Below are positions 14,868 through 23,773 of a stretch of 36,828 bases of DNA, piece after piece. The stretch comes from an uncultured Curvibacter sp. (GTDB taxonomy: Bacteria > Pseudomonadota > Gammaproteobacteria > Burkholderiales > Burkholderiaceae_C): NCBI GenBank assembly GCA_903828535.1, contig CAIKMN010000024.1:1-36828 (forward strand), read 5' to 3'. The notes under the pieces were generated by a model. The model had not been told where the DNA came from and searched no databases. It saw nothing but the letters and a program-made list of their open reading frames with translations. A program made the translations under genes and the position numbers. Each line of letters begins with the position of its first letter. The first letter of the stretch is position 1.

Positions 14868-15797
14868 TTAAACGCGGTCGATGATTTTTTCGCCAAACAG
14901 GCCTTGAGGCCGGAACAGCAAAAACACCAAGGCCAGCACATAGGCAAACCAGATTTCAATGCCACCGCCGACAAACGGGCCGAGGTAGACCTCGGACAAT
15001 TTTTCACCCACCCCGATGATCAAGCCGCCAATGATGGCGCCGGGCACCGAGGTCAGGCCGCCCAAAATCACCACCGGCAGGGCGCGCATGGCGATCGTCG
15101 CGAGTGAGAATTGAACGCCCAATTTAGAGCCCCAAATGACGCCAGCGACCAAGGCCACAAAGCCGGCAATGCACCAGACAATGACCCAAATGCGGTTCAA
15201 GGGGATGCCAATCGACTGCGCGGCTTGGTGGTCATCGGCCACGGCCCGCAAGGCCCGACCGGTCCCGGTTTTTTGGAAAAAGAGACTCAAGATGACCACC
15301 AAGGCCGCCGCAATCAGGGCTGAAATCACGTCTTCTTTGTTGACCAGCAGGCCGCCTGGAAAAACCGAGTCCAGCACAAACACCGGGTCTTTGGGCATGC
15401 CCACGTCGATCTTGTACACGTCATTGCCAAACAAGCTTTGACCCAAGCCTTCTAGAAAGTAGGCAATCCCCAACGTGGCCATCAACAAGGTAGCGCCTTC
15501 TTGATTCACCAAGTGGCGCAAGACCCACTGTTCAATGGCCCAGGCGACGACGCACATCAAGGCCGCGGCCAAAGCAAAGGCGATGAAGTTGTTTAACAAA
15601 AAGTGGTCCAAGCCTGTCAACTGGGGCACCCATGCTGAAAAACGGGCCATGGCCAGGGCGGCAAAAAGCACCATCGCGCCTTGGGCAAAATTGAAAACGC
15701 CAGAGGCTTTGTAGATCAAGACAAAGCCCAAAGCGACCAACGCGTACAGCATGCCGGCCATCAAGCCGCCAATCAAGGTTTCAAGAAAAAAAGCCAT
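14868..15797 (-). CDS. livH: Branched-chain-amino-acid-type ABC permease (LivH-like)
   Basis: Inner-membrane permease, partner of the LivM-like protein. Family features: an N-terminal LIGGLMAGMLYALVALGFVLIY, GVFNFAQGAMVLFAALAM, the coupling-region block LRAVADDHQAAQSIGIPLNRI, and C-terminal GLTSVPGAIIGGLIIGVGE. The length of 309 residues is normal. ATG 15797 begins directly before the first membrane helix; only a weak ribosome site is visible. It is 30 bases downstream of the LivG-like gene and 12 bases upstream of livM, within one operon. Confidence 0.92.
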   Translation of the reverse strand: MAFFLETLIGGLMAGMLYALVALGFVLIYKASGVFNFAQGAMVLFAALAMARFSAWVPQLTGLDHFLLNNFIAFALAAALMCVVAWAIEQWVLRHLVNQEGATLLMATLGIAYFLEGLGQSLFGNDVYKIDVGMPKDPVFVLDSVFPGGLLVNKEDVISALIAAALVVILSLFFQKTGTGRALRAVADDHQAAQSIGIPLNRIWVIVWCIAGFVALVAGVIWGSKLGVQFSLATIAMRALPVVILGGLTSVPGAIIGGLIIGVGEKLSEVYLGPFVGGGIEIWFAYVLALVFLLFRPQGLFGEKIIDRV

Positions 15798-15827
15798 GTT
15801 GTGTTTTTCTTAAGTGAGGCGGCTGGG

Positions 15828-16628
15828 TCAATGCGAGGCACCCAAATAGGCGCTGATCACTTCGGGGTTGTTGCGGACTTCATGGGGCGGACCGTCGCCA
15901 ATCTTCTTGCCGTAATCCAACACCACGACCCGGTCTGAAATGTCCATCACCACGCCCATGTCGTGTTCGATCAAGACAATCGTGGTGCCGAATTCGTCGT
16001 TCACATCCAAGATGAAGCGGCACATGTCTTGTTTTTCTTCGACGTTCATGCCGGCCATTGGCTCATCAAGCAGCAGCACTTGAGGCTCCATGGCCAAGGC
16101 ACGCCCCAAGTCCACGCGCTTTTGTAAGCCGTAGGGCAGTTGTCCGACTGGGGTTTTGCGGTGCGCCTGAATTTCTAAAAAATCGATGATGCGCTCCACA
16201 AACTCGCGCTGCTGAATTTCTTCCCTTTCAGCGGGCCCCCATCGCAGGGCTTGCATCAGCAAGTTGCTTTTGATCTTCAGGTTGCGTCCCGTCATCAGGT
16301 TGTCCAGTACGCTCATGCCTTTGAACAGGGCCAAGTTCTGAAAGGTGCGCGCCACGCCCATCTCAGCCACTTGACGTGAGTTCATGTGGTCAAACTTTTG
16401 GCCTCGGAAGGTGATGGAGCCCTCAGAAGGCGTATAAACGCCATTGATGCAATTCAACATCGAGCTTTTGCCAGCGCCATTGGGGCCGATGATGGCACGC
16501 ACTTCATGTTCGCGCACATCGAAGGAAATATCGGTCAGCGCCTTCACGCCGCCAAAACGCAGGCTGATGTTTTGGACATCCAAAATGACGTCTCCGATTT
16601 CTCTGCCCGGGGTGCCCCTGTCGCTCAT
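15828..16628 (-). CDS. livG: Branched-chain-amino-acid-type ABC importer ATPase (LivG-like)
   Basis: Second ATPase of the importer. Walker A is GPNGAGKSSMLN, followed by a LivG-type region AEMGVARTFQNLALFKGMSV. The signature is LPYGLQKRVDLGRALAMEP, the usual LivG variation of LSGGQ. Walker B is VLLLDEPMAGMN and the H-loop IVLIEHDMGVVMDISDRVVVLDYG. The length of 266 residues is normal. Its start ATG overlaps the stop of the upstream AMP-dependent ligase in an ATGA, indicating coupled translation and making the ligase a firm member of the operon. ATG 16628 is the only reasonable start. Confidence 0.93.
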   Translation of the reverse strand: MSDRGTPGREIGDVILDVQNISLRFGGVKALTDISFDVREHEVRAIIGPNGAGKSSMLNCINGVYTPSEGSITFRGQKFDHMNSRQVAEMGVARTFQNLALFKGMSVLDNLMTGRNLKIKSNLLMQALRWGPAEREEIQQREFVERIIDFLEIQAHRKTPVGQLPYGLQKRVDLGRALAMEPQVLLLDEPMAGMNVEEKQDMCRFILDVNDEFGTTIVLIEHDMGVVMDISDRVVVLDYGKKIGDGPPHEVRNNPEVISAYLGASH

Positions 16629-18610
16629 GCTGTTTCCCTGCGCGCTTCATGGAGCACTTTTTTTACCACGGTGGCATCGGCCAATTGGAGGGTGGCGCTG
16701 ACGCTGCCGCTGCGACCGTCTTCAAATTTGACTTGGGTTTCAATGTATTGCTCGGTTCGACCCGCGTAAAAAGCATCTACCAAGACCTTGTATTTGTCGG
16801 CGATAAAGCCCCGACGAACTTTGTTTGTGCGGGTCAGTTCGCCGTCGTCGGCGTCCAACTCTTTGTGCAAGACCAAGAAGCGGCTGACCTGAGAGCCAGC
16901 AAGCAGCTGGTCGGCCGACAGGTCTTGGTTGACTTGGTTCACGCAGTCGCGCATGAGTTCGTAAACCTCGGGTTTTTGCGCCAAGTCGGTGTAGCCGGTG
17001 TAAGAGAGGTTGCGGCGTTCGGCCCAGTTGCCAACGGCATCAAAGTCGATGTTCAAGAAACAGCAAACCTGTTCGCGTTGGTCACCGTAGGCCACCACTT
17101 CTTTGATGAAGGGAAAGAATTTGAGTTTGTTCTCCACGTATTTGGGGGCAAACAGGGCGCCGTCATAGACGCCACCCTTGAGGCGGCCCACGTCTTTCAC
17201 ACGGTCGATGATTTTCAGCTGGCCTTGTTTGTCCAAGAAGCCTGCATCGCTGGTGTGGTACCAGCCGTCTGCGTCGAGCACTTCGGCCGTGGCCGCTGGG
17301 TTTTTGTAATAGCCTTGCAACAAGCCGGGCGATCGGACCAAAATTTCGCCGTTGTCGGCAATTTTGATGTCCACGCCCCGGCAGGGCACACCCACGGTGT
17401 CCGCGCTGACTTGGTGGTCGGCCTGCAAACAGACAAAAACCGCGGTTTCGGTGGAGCCGTAGAGTTGCTTCAGATTCACGCCGATGGCGCGGAAAAAGCG
17501 GAACAAATCCGGGCCAATCGCTTCGCCGGCGGTGTAGGCCACGCGGACCCGGGAGAAGCCCAAGTTGTTGCGCAGGGGCCCATAAACACAAAGGTCGCCC
17601 AAGGCGTACAGAAGTCGATCGCTCAAAGACACGGTGCTTCCCTGCATGCGGGCCGGGCCGACCCTTTGGGCCACCTCCATGAAGCGCTTGAACAGGGTGC
17701 GTTTCAGCCAGCCGGCGTCTTCCATGCGGATCATCACGCTGGTCAGCAGGGCTTCAAAAATTCGGGGCGGTGCAAAGTAATAGGTGGGCCCCACTTCACG
17801 CAGGTCAATGGCCACGGTGCTGGCAGACTCCGGGCAGTTCACCACGTAGCCACAGACCAACCATTGGGCGTAGCTGAAAATGTTTTGACCAATCCAAGCC
17901 AAAGGCATGTAGGCCAATACCTCTTCTTTTTCAGTCAAGCGGTCAAATTCTTGTCCGGCCTGGGCCCGGTCTATCAGGCTGCGGTGGGTGTGCACCACCC
18001 CTTTTGGATGGCCAGTCGTGCCCGATGTAAAAAACAGCGCCGCCACGTCTTCACTTTGGCCTTGCTCAATTTGCTGGTTGAACCACACGGAGTAGCCGTT
18101 GCGAGCGTCTTTGGCTTGCGTGACCAAGAAGGTTTGGCCCTCACTCAACAACGTGTTCAAGTCGGACAAGCCCGACGCTTTGTAATGACGCAAACCACGC
18201 GGATCGTCAAAATAGAGACGCCCTAATTCGGGGTAACTTTCGCGCACCTCGAGCATTTTGTCGACCTGCTCTTGGTCTTCCACCACCGCCAATCGAACGC
18301 CCGCATTTTGAATCGGAAACACCATTTCCGCTGCCACCGAATCTTGGTACAAAGCAATCGGCACGGCGCCCAACGATTGACCGGCCAGCATGACGGCATA
18401 AAGCCGGGGGCGGTTCGCCCCAATCACCACAAAATGGTCTCCCCGCTGCAATCCCGCCAAGTGCAGGCCCGCCGCCAATTGCTCCGTCAAGGCGCAGAGA
18501 CGGGCCCAAGTGTGGTTTTGCCAAATGCCATATTCCTTCTCGCGCAAGGCATCCGCCTGCGGCCGGGTCGCAGCGTGTTGCAATAAGAGACGTGGAAAAG
18601 TCAGATTCAT
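16625..18610 (-). CDS. AMP-dependent (long-chain-type) acyl-CoA synthetase
   Basis: Acyl-adenylate-forming CoA ligase of the long, fatty-acid-type group. The ATP loop is intact (FFTSGTTGHPKGVVHTH), as are YGSTETAVF and the hinge YHTSDAGFLDKQGQLKIIDRVKD. A C-terminal lysine-containing block TRTNKVRRGF follows. With about 660 residues it resembles long-chain fatty acid-CoA ligases of 600-670 residues; the actual acid is unknown. The frame opens at a TTG at 18628; I use ATG 18610 (MNLTFPRLLLQH) as the likely start, and ATG 18619 is also possible. First gene of the operon, overlapping livG by four bases, and divergent from a Crp/Fnr-type regulator with a palindrome between. Confidence 0.88.
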   Translation of the reverse strand: MNLTFPRLLLQHAATRPQADALREKEYGIWQNHTWARLCALTEQLAAGLHLAGLQRGDHFVVIGANRPRLYAVMLAGQSLGAVPIALYQDSVAAEMVFPIQNAGVRLAVVEDQEQVDKMLEVRESYPELGRLYFDDPRGLRHYKASGLSDLNTLLSEGQTFLVTQAKDARNGYSVWFNQQIEQGQSEDVAALFFTSGTTGHPKGVVHTHRSLIDRAQAGQEFDRLTEKEEVLAYMPLAWIGQNIFSYAQWLVCGYVVNCPESASTVAIDLREVGPTYYFAPPRIFEALLTSVMIRMEDAGWLKRTLFKRFMEVAQRVGPARMQGSTVSLSDRLLYALGDLCVYGPLRNNLGFSRVRVAYTAGEAIGPDLFRFFRAIGVNLKQLYGSTETAVFVCLQADHQVSADTVGVPCRGVDIKIADNGEILVRSPGLLQGYYKNPAATAEVLDADGWYHTSDAGFLDKQGQLKIIDRVKDVGRLKGGVYDGALFAPKYVENKLKFFPFIKEVVAYGDQREQVCCFLNIDFDAVGNWAERRNLSYTGYTDLAQKPEVYELMRDCVNQVNQDLSADQLLAGSQVSRFLVLHKELDADDGELTRTNKVRRGFIADKYKVLVDAFYAGRTEQYIETQVKFEDGRSGSVSATLQLADATVVKKVLHEARRETA

Positions 18611-18657
18611 GGGCGGCATTGGAATCAATGGGTGGGATGCTAGAGAGGCATTTGACG

Positions 18658-18685
18658 TTAAGTTGTCGTCTGGACGACAATTTAA
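18658..18685. promoter_or_regulatory. 28-base near-perfect palindrome, putative operator
   Basis: TTAAGTTGTCGTC, two bases (TG), then GACGACAATTTAA: thirteen-base arms with a single mismatch. The inner eight bases (TTGTCGTC / GACGACAA) are perfect. It lies between the divergent CoA-ligase operon and the Crp/Fnr-type gene, 48 bases from the ligase ATG and 27 bases from the regulator ATG. Position and symmetry fit a homodimeric regulator; binding by the adjacent regulator is inferred. Confidence 0.7.
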
Positions 18686-18712
18686 GGGTTCATCCTTTCC
18701 GGACTTTCCCTG

Positions 18713-19504
18713 ATGCCCGATGCCCCATGCCCCATGACCTTGCCAAAGTCAAAGCCCAAGCCATCGGTCTCTCAAGCGGTCGTGGTGGAACGGGTGGCCC
18801 CTGTCGCTCCGTTAGCGCCGCTCCACCAGCGGCGCAGGGCATTGAGGCAGGAGGAGGTGGCCAATATTCCTTGGCTGATTGGGCTTCCTGAGTCGGAGCA
18901 GCATGTCATATTGCCCCAAGTCTCGATTGTTCAGGCCGAGGTCGGCGACACCATTTGCCGTGTCGGCAAACCCGTGACCTATTGGTTCGGGGTGGTGGAA
19001 GGCTTGCTCAAGATGAACACCGTCAATGCCCATGGCCAAACCACCACCTATTTAGGCATCCCCCCCGGCGGCTGGTTTGGAGAAGGGACCGCGCTGAAGC
19101 GTGAGCCTTATCGCTACAACGTTCAAGCCATCCGGACCAGTTGGGTGGCCGGCTTGCCGGTGGACAGCTTCCACTGGTTGTTGGACCATTCGCCAACCTT
19201 CAATCGGTTTGTCATGAACCAACTGAACGAGCGGGTGGGGCAATTCATCGCGGCGTTGGAAATGGACCGAATCCAAAACCCGGAGGCCCGAGTGGCGCGC
19301 AATTTAGCGGCCTTGTTCAACCCGGTTCTCTACCCCGGCGTGGGCGAGGTGTTGCGAATCACGCAACAAGAATTGGCTTATTTGGTGGGCCTGTCACGAC
19401 AGCGCGTCAACGAGGCCTTGCAGGCTTTGTCGCAAGCCGGCCACATTCAGGTTGAATATGGCGGCTTGCGGGTGCTGAACTTGCCCGCTTTGCGGACGGT
19501 TTGA
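18713..19504 (+). CDS. Crp/Fnr-family transcriptional regulator
   Basis: DNA-binding regulator with an N-terminal cyclic-nucleotide-type beta-roll (VQAEVGDTICRVGKPVTYWFGVVEGLLKM, then PPGGWFGEG) and a C-terminal winged helix-turn-helix. The recognition region is TQQELAYLVGLSRQRVNEAL. The cysteines do not match an Fnr iron-sulfur cluster, and the helix carries SRQRVNEAL instead of the Crp-like SRETVGRIL, so the site preference probably differs from TGTGA. The 263 residues include a proline/alanine-rich lead of about 40; ATG 18734 is an alternative start. Divergent from the ligase/importer operon with a palindrome between, so it is the likely controller of that operon and of itself. The ligand is unknown. 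Confidence 0.88.
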   Translation: MPDAPCPMTLPKSKPKPSVSQAVVVERVAPVAPLAPLHQRRRALRQEEVANIPWLIGLPESEQHVILPQVSIVQAEVGDTICRVGKPVTYWFGVVEGLLKMNTVNAHGQTTTYLGIPPGGWFGEGTALKREPYRYNVQAIRTSWVAGLPVDSFHWLLDHSPTFNRFVMNQLNERVGQFIAALEMDRIQNPEARVARNLAALFNPVLYPGVGEVLRITQQELAYLVGLSRQRVNEALQALSQAGHIQVEYGGLRVLNLPALRTV

Positions 19505-19509
19505 ACGGC

Positions 19510-19540
19510 TAAAGGCCGCCTTAAAGTGCCTTTATTTCAC
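19510..19540 (+). terminator. Weak terminator-like hairpin after the Crp/Fnr-type gene
   Basis: TAAAGGC (19510-19516) and GCCTTTA (19528-19534) are perfect complements with an 11-base loop, followed by TTTC. The stem is short and the T-run poor, so termination would be weak. It lies in the 39-base gap before the convergent RND pump gene. Confidence 0.35.
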
Positions 19541-19543
19541 CCT

Positions 19544-22500
19544 TCAAGGCGCTGTGGTTTCCGCCGAGCCCACTGTCGCGACTTCCGGTTGGGCCTTGTG
19601 GTCGCTGGCGATCCACAAGTACACCGCCGGCACCACGAACAGCGTGAACAAGGTGCCAATCGACAAACCTGAGAAGATCACAATGCCCATGGCTTGTCGG
19701 CCTGCTGCGCCCGCGCCCGAGGCGATGACCAGAGGGACCACCCCAAACACCATGGCGGCCGTGGTCATCAAAATGGGGCGCAGCCGAATGCTGGCGGCCT
19801 GGTGAATGGCTTCCCGTTTGGTGCTGCCTTCGGCGCGAAAATGGTTGGCCACTTCCACAATCAAGATGCCGTGTTTGCTGATCAAGCCCATCAAGGTGAC
19901 CAAGCCCACCTCGGTGTAAATGTTCACCGAGCTGGCGCCCAGGAAAATGAACACCATCGCGCCAAAAAGGGCCATGGGCACCGACACCAAGATCACCACC
20001 GGGTCGCGGAAGCTTTCAAACTGTGCTGCCAAGGCCAAGAACACAATGATCACCGCGAACATCAGCGTGACCATGAAACCACCCGACTCGCGCATGAACT
20101 GACGCGATTGGCCCGAGTAATCGACAGAGTAACCCGTGGGGGCAACCTCTTTGAGGGTGTCACGAAGGTATTGCAAAACCTCGCCTTGCGAGGCGCCTGA
20201 AACCCCCGAAATGGTGGCCGAGTTTTGCTGCTGGAATCGGTTGATGGACTCCGGCACCACCTTGTATTTAATCGACGCCACCGTGCTGGCCAGCACCTGC
20301 GAGCCGTTTGGCAAGCGCAGGTAAAAGTCCAACACATTGCTGGGGTTTAAGCGGTCCACTTGCTGCACTTGCGGAATCACTTTGTAGGAGCGACCGGCAA
20401 TTGAGAAGTAGTTGACATACCCCCCGCCCAAAGCCGCGCCCAAGGCTTGGCCGACGTCTTGCTCGGACAAGCCCAACGCCGCTACTTTGCTGCGGTCAAT
20501 CACCAAGTTGGCTTCCGGGGCGTCGACCTTCAGGTCCAAGTCGCTGAAGTAGAACTTGCCGGAGGCGCGCACCTTGTCCATCATCTGCTGCGCCACCGCA
20601 TTCAGATTTTCAAAAGGCTCTGTGGTGGTGATCACAAATTGCACCGGCAAACCGGAAGACCCAGGCAAGGCGGGGAACTGGAAGGCGGCGACGCGGACGC
20701 CTGCGATCTTGTTCCACATTTTCTGCAGCTCGATTTGAATTTGATGGGCGCTGCGGGTGCGGTCTTCCCAGTTCTTGAAAATCACCCCGCCAATGCCCGC
20801 GTTGATGGTGGGCGTGCCGGTAATTTGGAACATTTGCTTGTATTCCGGCAGCGATTTGGCGGCTTGGAAAACCTGGTCTGAGTACGTCAGCATTTGCTCG
20901 GCGGTCGCGGTTGGCGAGCCCTGTACAAACGACAACACAATGCCTTGGTCTTCCTCGGGGGCGAGTTCGCTTTGCGACATCTTGAACATCAAGCCCAAGA
21001 GCACAAACAAAATCGCACCGAGCACAATCAACACCGGCCACGTGTCCAGCAGGCTGCTCAAGGTGCGCTCGTAGCCGTTGCGGACTTTGTTGAAGACGCG
21101 GTCGATGGCCTGAACAAACTTGCCTTCGTCTTGCTCGGGCCTGAAAAAGCGCGAGCACATCATCGGCGACAAGGTCAAGGCCACGATGCCCGACACCGTC
21201 ACGGCGCCGGCCAAAGTGAAGGCAAACTCGGTGAACAAGGCGCCTGTCAAACCGCCTTGGAAACCAATCGGCAAATACACCGCCACCAAGACCACGGTCA
21301 TGGCCAAAATCGGGCTGGCCAATTCGCGCGCCGCCATCAGGGCGGCTTGCATCGGCGAGGCATGGTCTTCGCGCATGTGCCGGTCGACGTTTTCCACCAC
21401 GATGATGGCGTCGTCCACCACCAAACCGATCGCCAGCACCAGCGCCAGCAAGGTCAGCAAGTTGATCGAATACCCCAGCACCAACATGATGAAGAAGGTG
21501 CCGATCAGCGACAAGGGCATTGCCACCAAGGGCACGATCACGGCGCGGAAACTGCCCAAGAACAAATAAATCACCACCGTCACAATCAGCAAGGCCTCGG
21601 CCAAGGTCTTGACCACTTCGTAAATCGAGGTGTTGATGAAGTCGGTGGAGTCATAAACCACCTGTCCGGTGACGCCGGCAGGCAACTGGCGCTTGATCTC
21701 TGGCACGGCTTCTCGGACCAGCTTGGCGACGTCCAGAATATTGGCGTCCGGGGCCACCTTGATCCCAATGAAAACCGATCGGGTCCCGCTGAATGCGACG
21801 TTGAAATCGTAGTTCTCAGAACCCAAAGTGACATTCGCGACGTCTTTCAAACGTACCGAGGTGTCACCGCTTTGTTTGATGATCAGGTTTTTGAAGTCTT
21901 CCACCGAGTGGAGGTCGGTGCCTCCGGTCAACGGCACCCGCACCATTTGGCCCTTGGTGGAGCCGACCGCTGCCAAGTAATTGTTGGCGGCCATGGCGGC
22001 GCTCACATCGGCTGCGGTGACGTTGTAAGAGGCCATTCGTTGGGTGTCAAGCCAAGCGCGCAGCGCAAAGAGGCGTGCCCCCAAGAGCTCGGCGGTTTGC
22101 ACACCAGGGATCGAGTCCAGTTTGGGTTTGACGGAGCGGATCAAGAAATCGGTGACGTCGTTGGTGGGCAACTCGTCGCTGTAAAACCCCAGGTACATGG
22201 CGTCGGTGGTCTGACCCATTTGCACCGTTAGCACGGGTTGTTGGGCTTGTGGGGGCAACTGGTTGCGCACCGAAGCCACTTGGGTGTTGATTTCAGTCAG
22301 CGCCCGGTTCGCGTCGTAGTTCAAACGCAAGGTGGCGGTGATGGTCGAGACCCCGGTGATGCTGCTCGACGACAAATAGTCAATGCCCTGCGCTTGGGCA
22401 ATGGCCGACTCCAAGGGTTGGGTAATAAAGCCGGCCACGGTTTGTGCATCGGCGCCAAAGTAAGCCGTCGAAATGGTCACCACGCCGTTTTGGGTGCGCG

Positions 22501-22612
22501 GGTATTGGTTGATCGGCAGGCTGAACAACGAACGCAGGCCCAGCACGACGATCAGCAAGCTGACCACCGTCGCCAAGACAGGTCGACGAATAAAAATGTC
22601 AGTGAATTTCAT
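19544..22612 (-). CDS. RND multidrug efflux pump, inner-membrane permease (HAE-1 type)
   Basis: Proton-driven pump of a tripartite drug exporter, related to AcrB, MexB and MexW. The N-terminus MKFTDIFIRRPVLATVVSL is typical. The proton-relay pair of aspartates lies in GLVVDDAIIVVENV (residues 400-401), and the C-terminal half repeats the fold with GLVTLMGLISKHGILIVEVAN. About twelve membrane helices and two large periplasmic loops are expected. The length of 1022 residues is normal. The absence of metal-type motifs argues for a drug or solvent substrate over CzcA-type metal export. Last gene of a three-gene minus-strand operon, 9 bases after the adaptor gene, with GAGG before the ATG. Confidence 0.93.
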   Translation of the reverse strand: MKFTDIFIRRPVLATVVSLLIVVLGLRSLFSLPINQYPRTQNGVVTISTAYFGADAQTVAGFITQPLESAIAQAQGIDYLSSSSITGVSTITATLRLNYDANRALTEINTQVASVRNQLPPQAQQPVLTVQMGQTTDAMYLGFYSDELPTNDVTDFLIRSVKPKLDSIPGVQTAELLGARLFALRAWLDTQRMASYNVTAADVSAAMAANNYLAAVGSTKGQMVRVPLTGGTDLHSVEDFKNLIIKQSGDTSVRLKDVANVTLGSENYDFNVAFSGTRSVFIGIKVAPDANILDVAKLVREAVPEIKRQLPAGVTGQVVYDSTDFINTSIYEVVKTLAEALLIVTVVIYLFLGSFRAVIVPLVAMPLSLIGTFFIMLVLGYSINLLTLLALVLAIGLVVDDAIIVVENVDRHMREDHASPMQAALMAARELASPILAMTVVLVAVYLPIGFQGGLTGALFTEFAFTLAGAVTVSGIVALTLSPMMCSRFFRPEQDEGKFVQAIDRVFNKVRNGYERTLSSLLDTWPVLIVLGAILFVLLGLMFKMSQSELAPEEDQGIVLSFVQGSPTATAEQMLTYSDQVFQAAKSLPEYKQMFQITGTPTINAGIGGVIFKNWEDRTRSAHQIQIELQKMWNKIAGVRVAAFQFPALPGSSGLPVQFVITTTEPFENLNAVAQQMMDKVRASGKFYFSDLDLKVDAPEANLVIDRSKVAALGLSEQDVGQALGAALGGGYVNYFSIAGRSYKVIPQVQQVDRLNPSNVLDFYLRLPNGSQVLASTVASIKYKVVPESINRFQQQNSATISGVSGASQGEVLQYLRDTLKEVAPTGYSVDYSGQSRQFMRESGGFMVTLMFAVIIVFLALAAQFESFRDPVVILVSVPMALFGAMVFIFLGASSVNIYTEVGLVTLMGLISKHGILIVEVANHFRAEGSTKREAIHQAASIRLRPILMTTAAMVFGVVPLVIASGAGAAGRQAMGIVIFSGLSIGTLFTLFVVPAVYLWIASDHKAQPEVATVGSAETTAP

Positions 22613-22621
22613 GGGCCCGCC

Positions 22622-23749
22622 TCAATGTTCTTGGGGGGTGGGGTTGGGGCTGTTGGCGGGCAACACGCTGTTGTCGATGACCACGGGCGTGCCGTTCTTC
22701 AACTTGATTTGGCCAGTCGAAACCACTTCGTCGCCGGCTTTCAAGCCTTTCAAAATCGCCACTTGGTCACCGCGGGTGGCGCCCGTGGTGACGAAAACCT
22801 GCTGAGCCACCAAGGGCGTTTTGCCATCGGCGTCGGGTTTTTCGCCGGGCTTCAAAATGAACACCGTCGAGCCATAGGGGTTGAAGGTAATGGCGGTTTG
22901 CGGCAAGGTCACAAACTGGCCCTTGGTGCCCACTTCCAGGCCCGCCCGCACAAACATGCCAGGCAGCAAGCGCATTTGTGGGTTGTCCACAGTGGCTTGA
23001 AGCAAGACGTTGCGGGTGCCCGTGTCAACCACGGGGTTCAGCGCCGTCACGCGGCCGACCAGTTTTTGATCGGGGAATGCATCCAGACTCAAGTTGACTT
23101 TTTGTCCCAAAGCCACTTTGGGCAACTCTTGTTGGGGCAGGTTGAAATTGGCGTAGATGGGTTGCAGCTGTTGCAGCGTAACCACTTTTTCACCGGGGTT
23201 CATGTATTGACCGGGTTGTGCCGAGGTGATGCCGGCGCGGCCGGAGAAAGGCGCACGAATGGCCTTTTTGTCGACCAAGGATTGTTGGGCTTCAACTTGG
23301 GCGCGCTTGGCCTTCAAGTCGGCGGTATCGGCCTCCACCACCGCTTGGGCAATGGCTTTCACGGCCAATTGAGCGGTGTCACGTTTGAGCACCACTTCGG
23401 CCAGTTCTGCTGCGGCTTGCAACACATGCAATTGCGCCACCTCGGTGTCGGCGTTCAGTTGTACCAACAAGTCGCCAGCCTTGACGTTTTGGCCCGACTT
23501 GAAATTCACGCTGCGCACCAAGCCGGCGATTTCGGTGGTCACATCGACACCACGAACGGGCACCAGGCTGCCCACCGAGTTCAGCTGGGGTTGCCAGTCT
23601 TGCAATTCGGCTTTGATGGTGCTGACAGTTTGTGCCCCGGGTTTGGGGGCACTGGCGATCAGTTTCTGAATGTGCAGATAAAAGCCAAAGGCCAGGCCAG
23701 CCACCAACACAATCACAAAGGCCAGCATGATGAGCATGCGTTTGGTCAT
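22622..23749 (-). CDS. RND efflux periplasmic adaptor (membrane fusion protein)
   Basis: Adaptor that links the inner-membrane pump to the outer-membrane channel. An N-terminal membrane anchor (MLIMLAFVIVLVAGLAFGFYL) is followed by the lipoyl/barrel-sandwich parts (VDVTTEIAGLVRSVNFKSGQ and IRAPFSGRAGITSAQPGQYM), flanking an alpha-helical hairpin rich in alanine and glutamine. No lipobox cysteine is seen, so it is held by the N-terminal helix. The frame starts at 23767, but ATG 23749 is preferred because GGAGAATTTTC precedes it at good spacing. Length is about 375 residues, normal for the family. Between the outer-membrane factor and the pump. Confidence 0.92.
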   Translation of the reverse strand: MTKRMLIMLAFVIVLVAGLAFGFYLHIQKLIASAPKPGAQTVSTIKAELQDWQPQLNSVGSLVPVRGVDVTTEIAGLVRSVNFKSGQNVKAGDLLVQLNADTEVAQLHVLQAAAELAEVVLKRDTAQLAVKAIAQAVVEADTADLKAKRAQVEAQQSLVDKKAIRAPFSGRAGITSAQPGQYMNPGEKVVTLQQLQPIYANFNLPQQELPKVALGQKVNLSLDAFPDQKLVGRVTALNPVVDTGTRNVLLQATVDNPQMRLLPGMFVRAGLEVGTKGQFVTLPQTAITFNPYGSTVFILKPGEKPDADGKTPLVAQQVFVTTGATRGDQVAILKGLKAGDEVVSTGQIKLKNGTPVVIDNSVLPANSPNPTPQEH

Positions 23750-23773
23750 GAAAATTCTCCGATCCATTCAAAA

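Noticed and set aside
16649-18226. 525-codon plus-strand open frame
   Set aside because: Antisense shadow of the AMP-dependent ligase, which has all family motifs.
20894-22231. 445-codon plus-strand open frame
   Set aside because: Antisense to the RND pump; His/Gln-rich low-complexity translation typical of a shadow.
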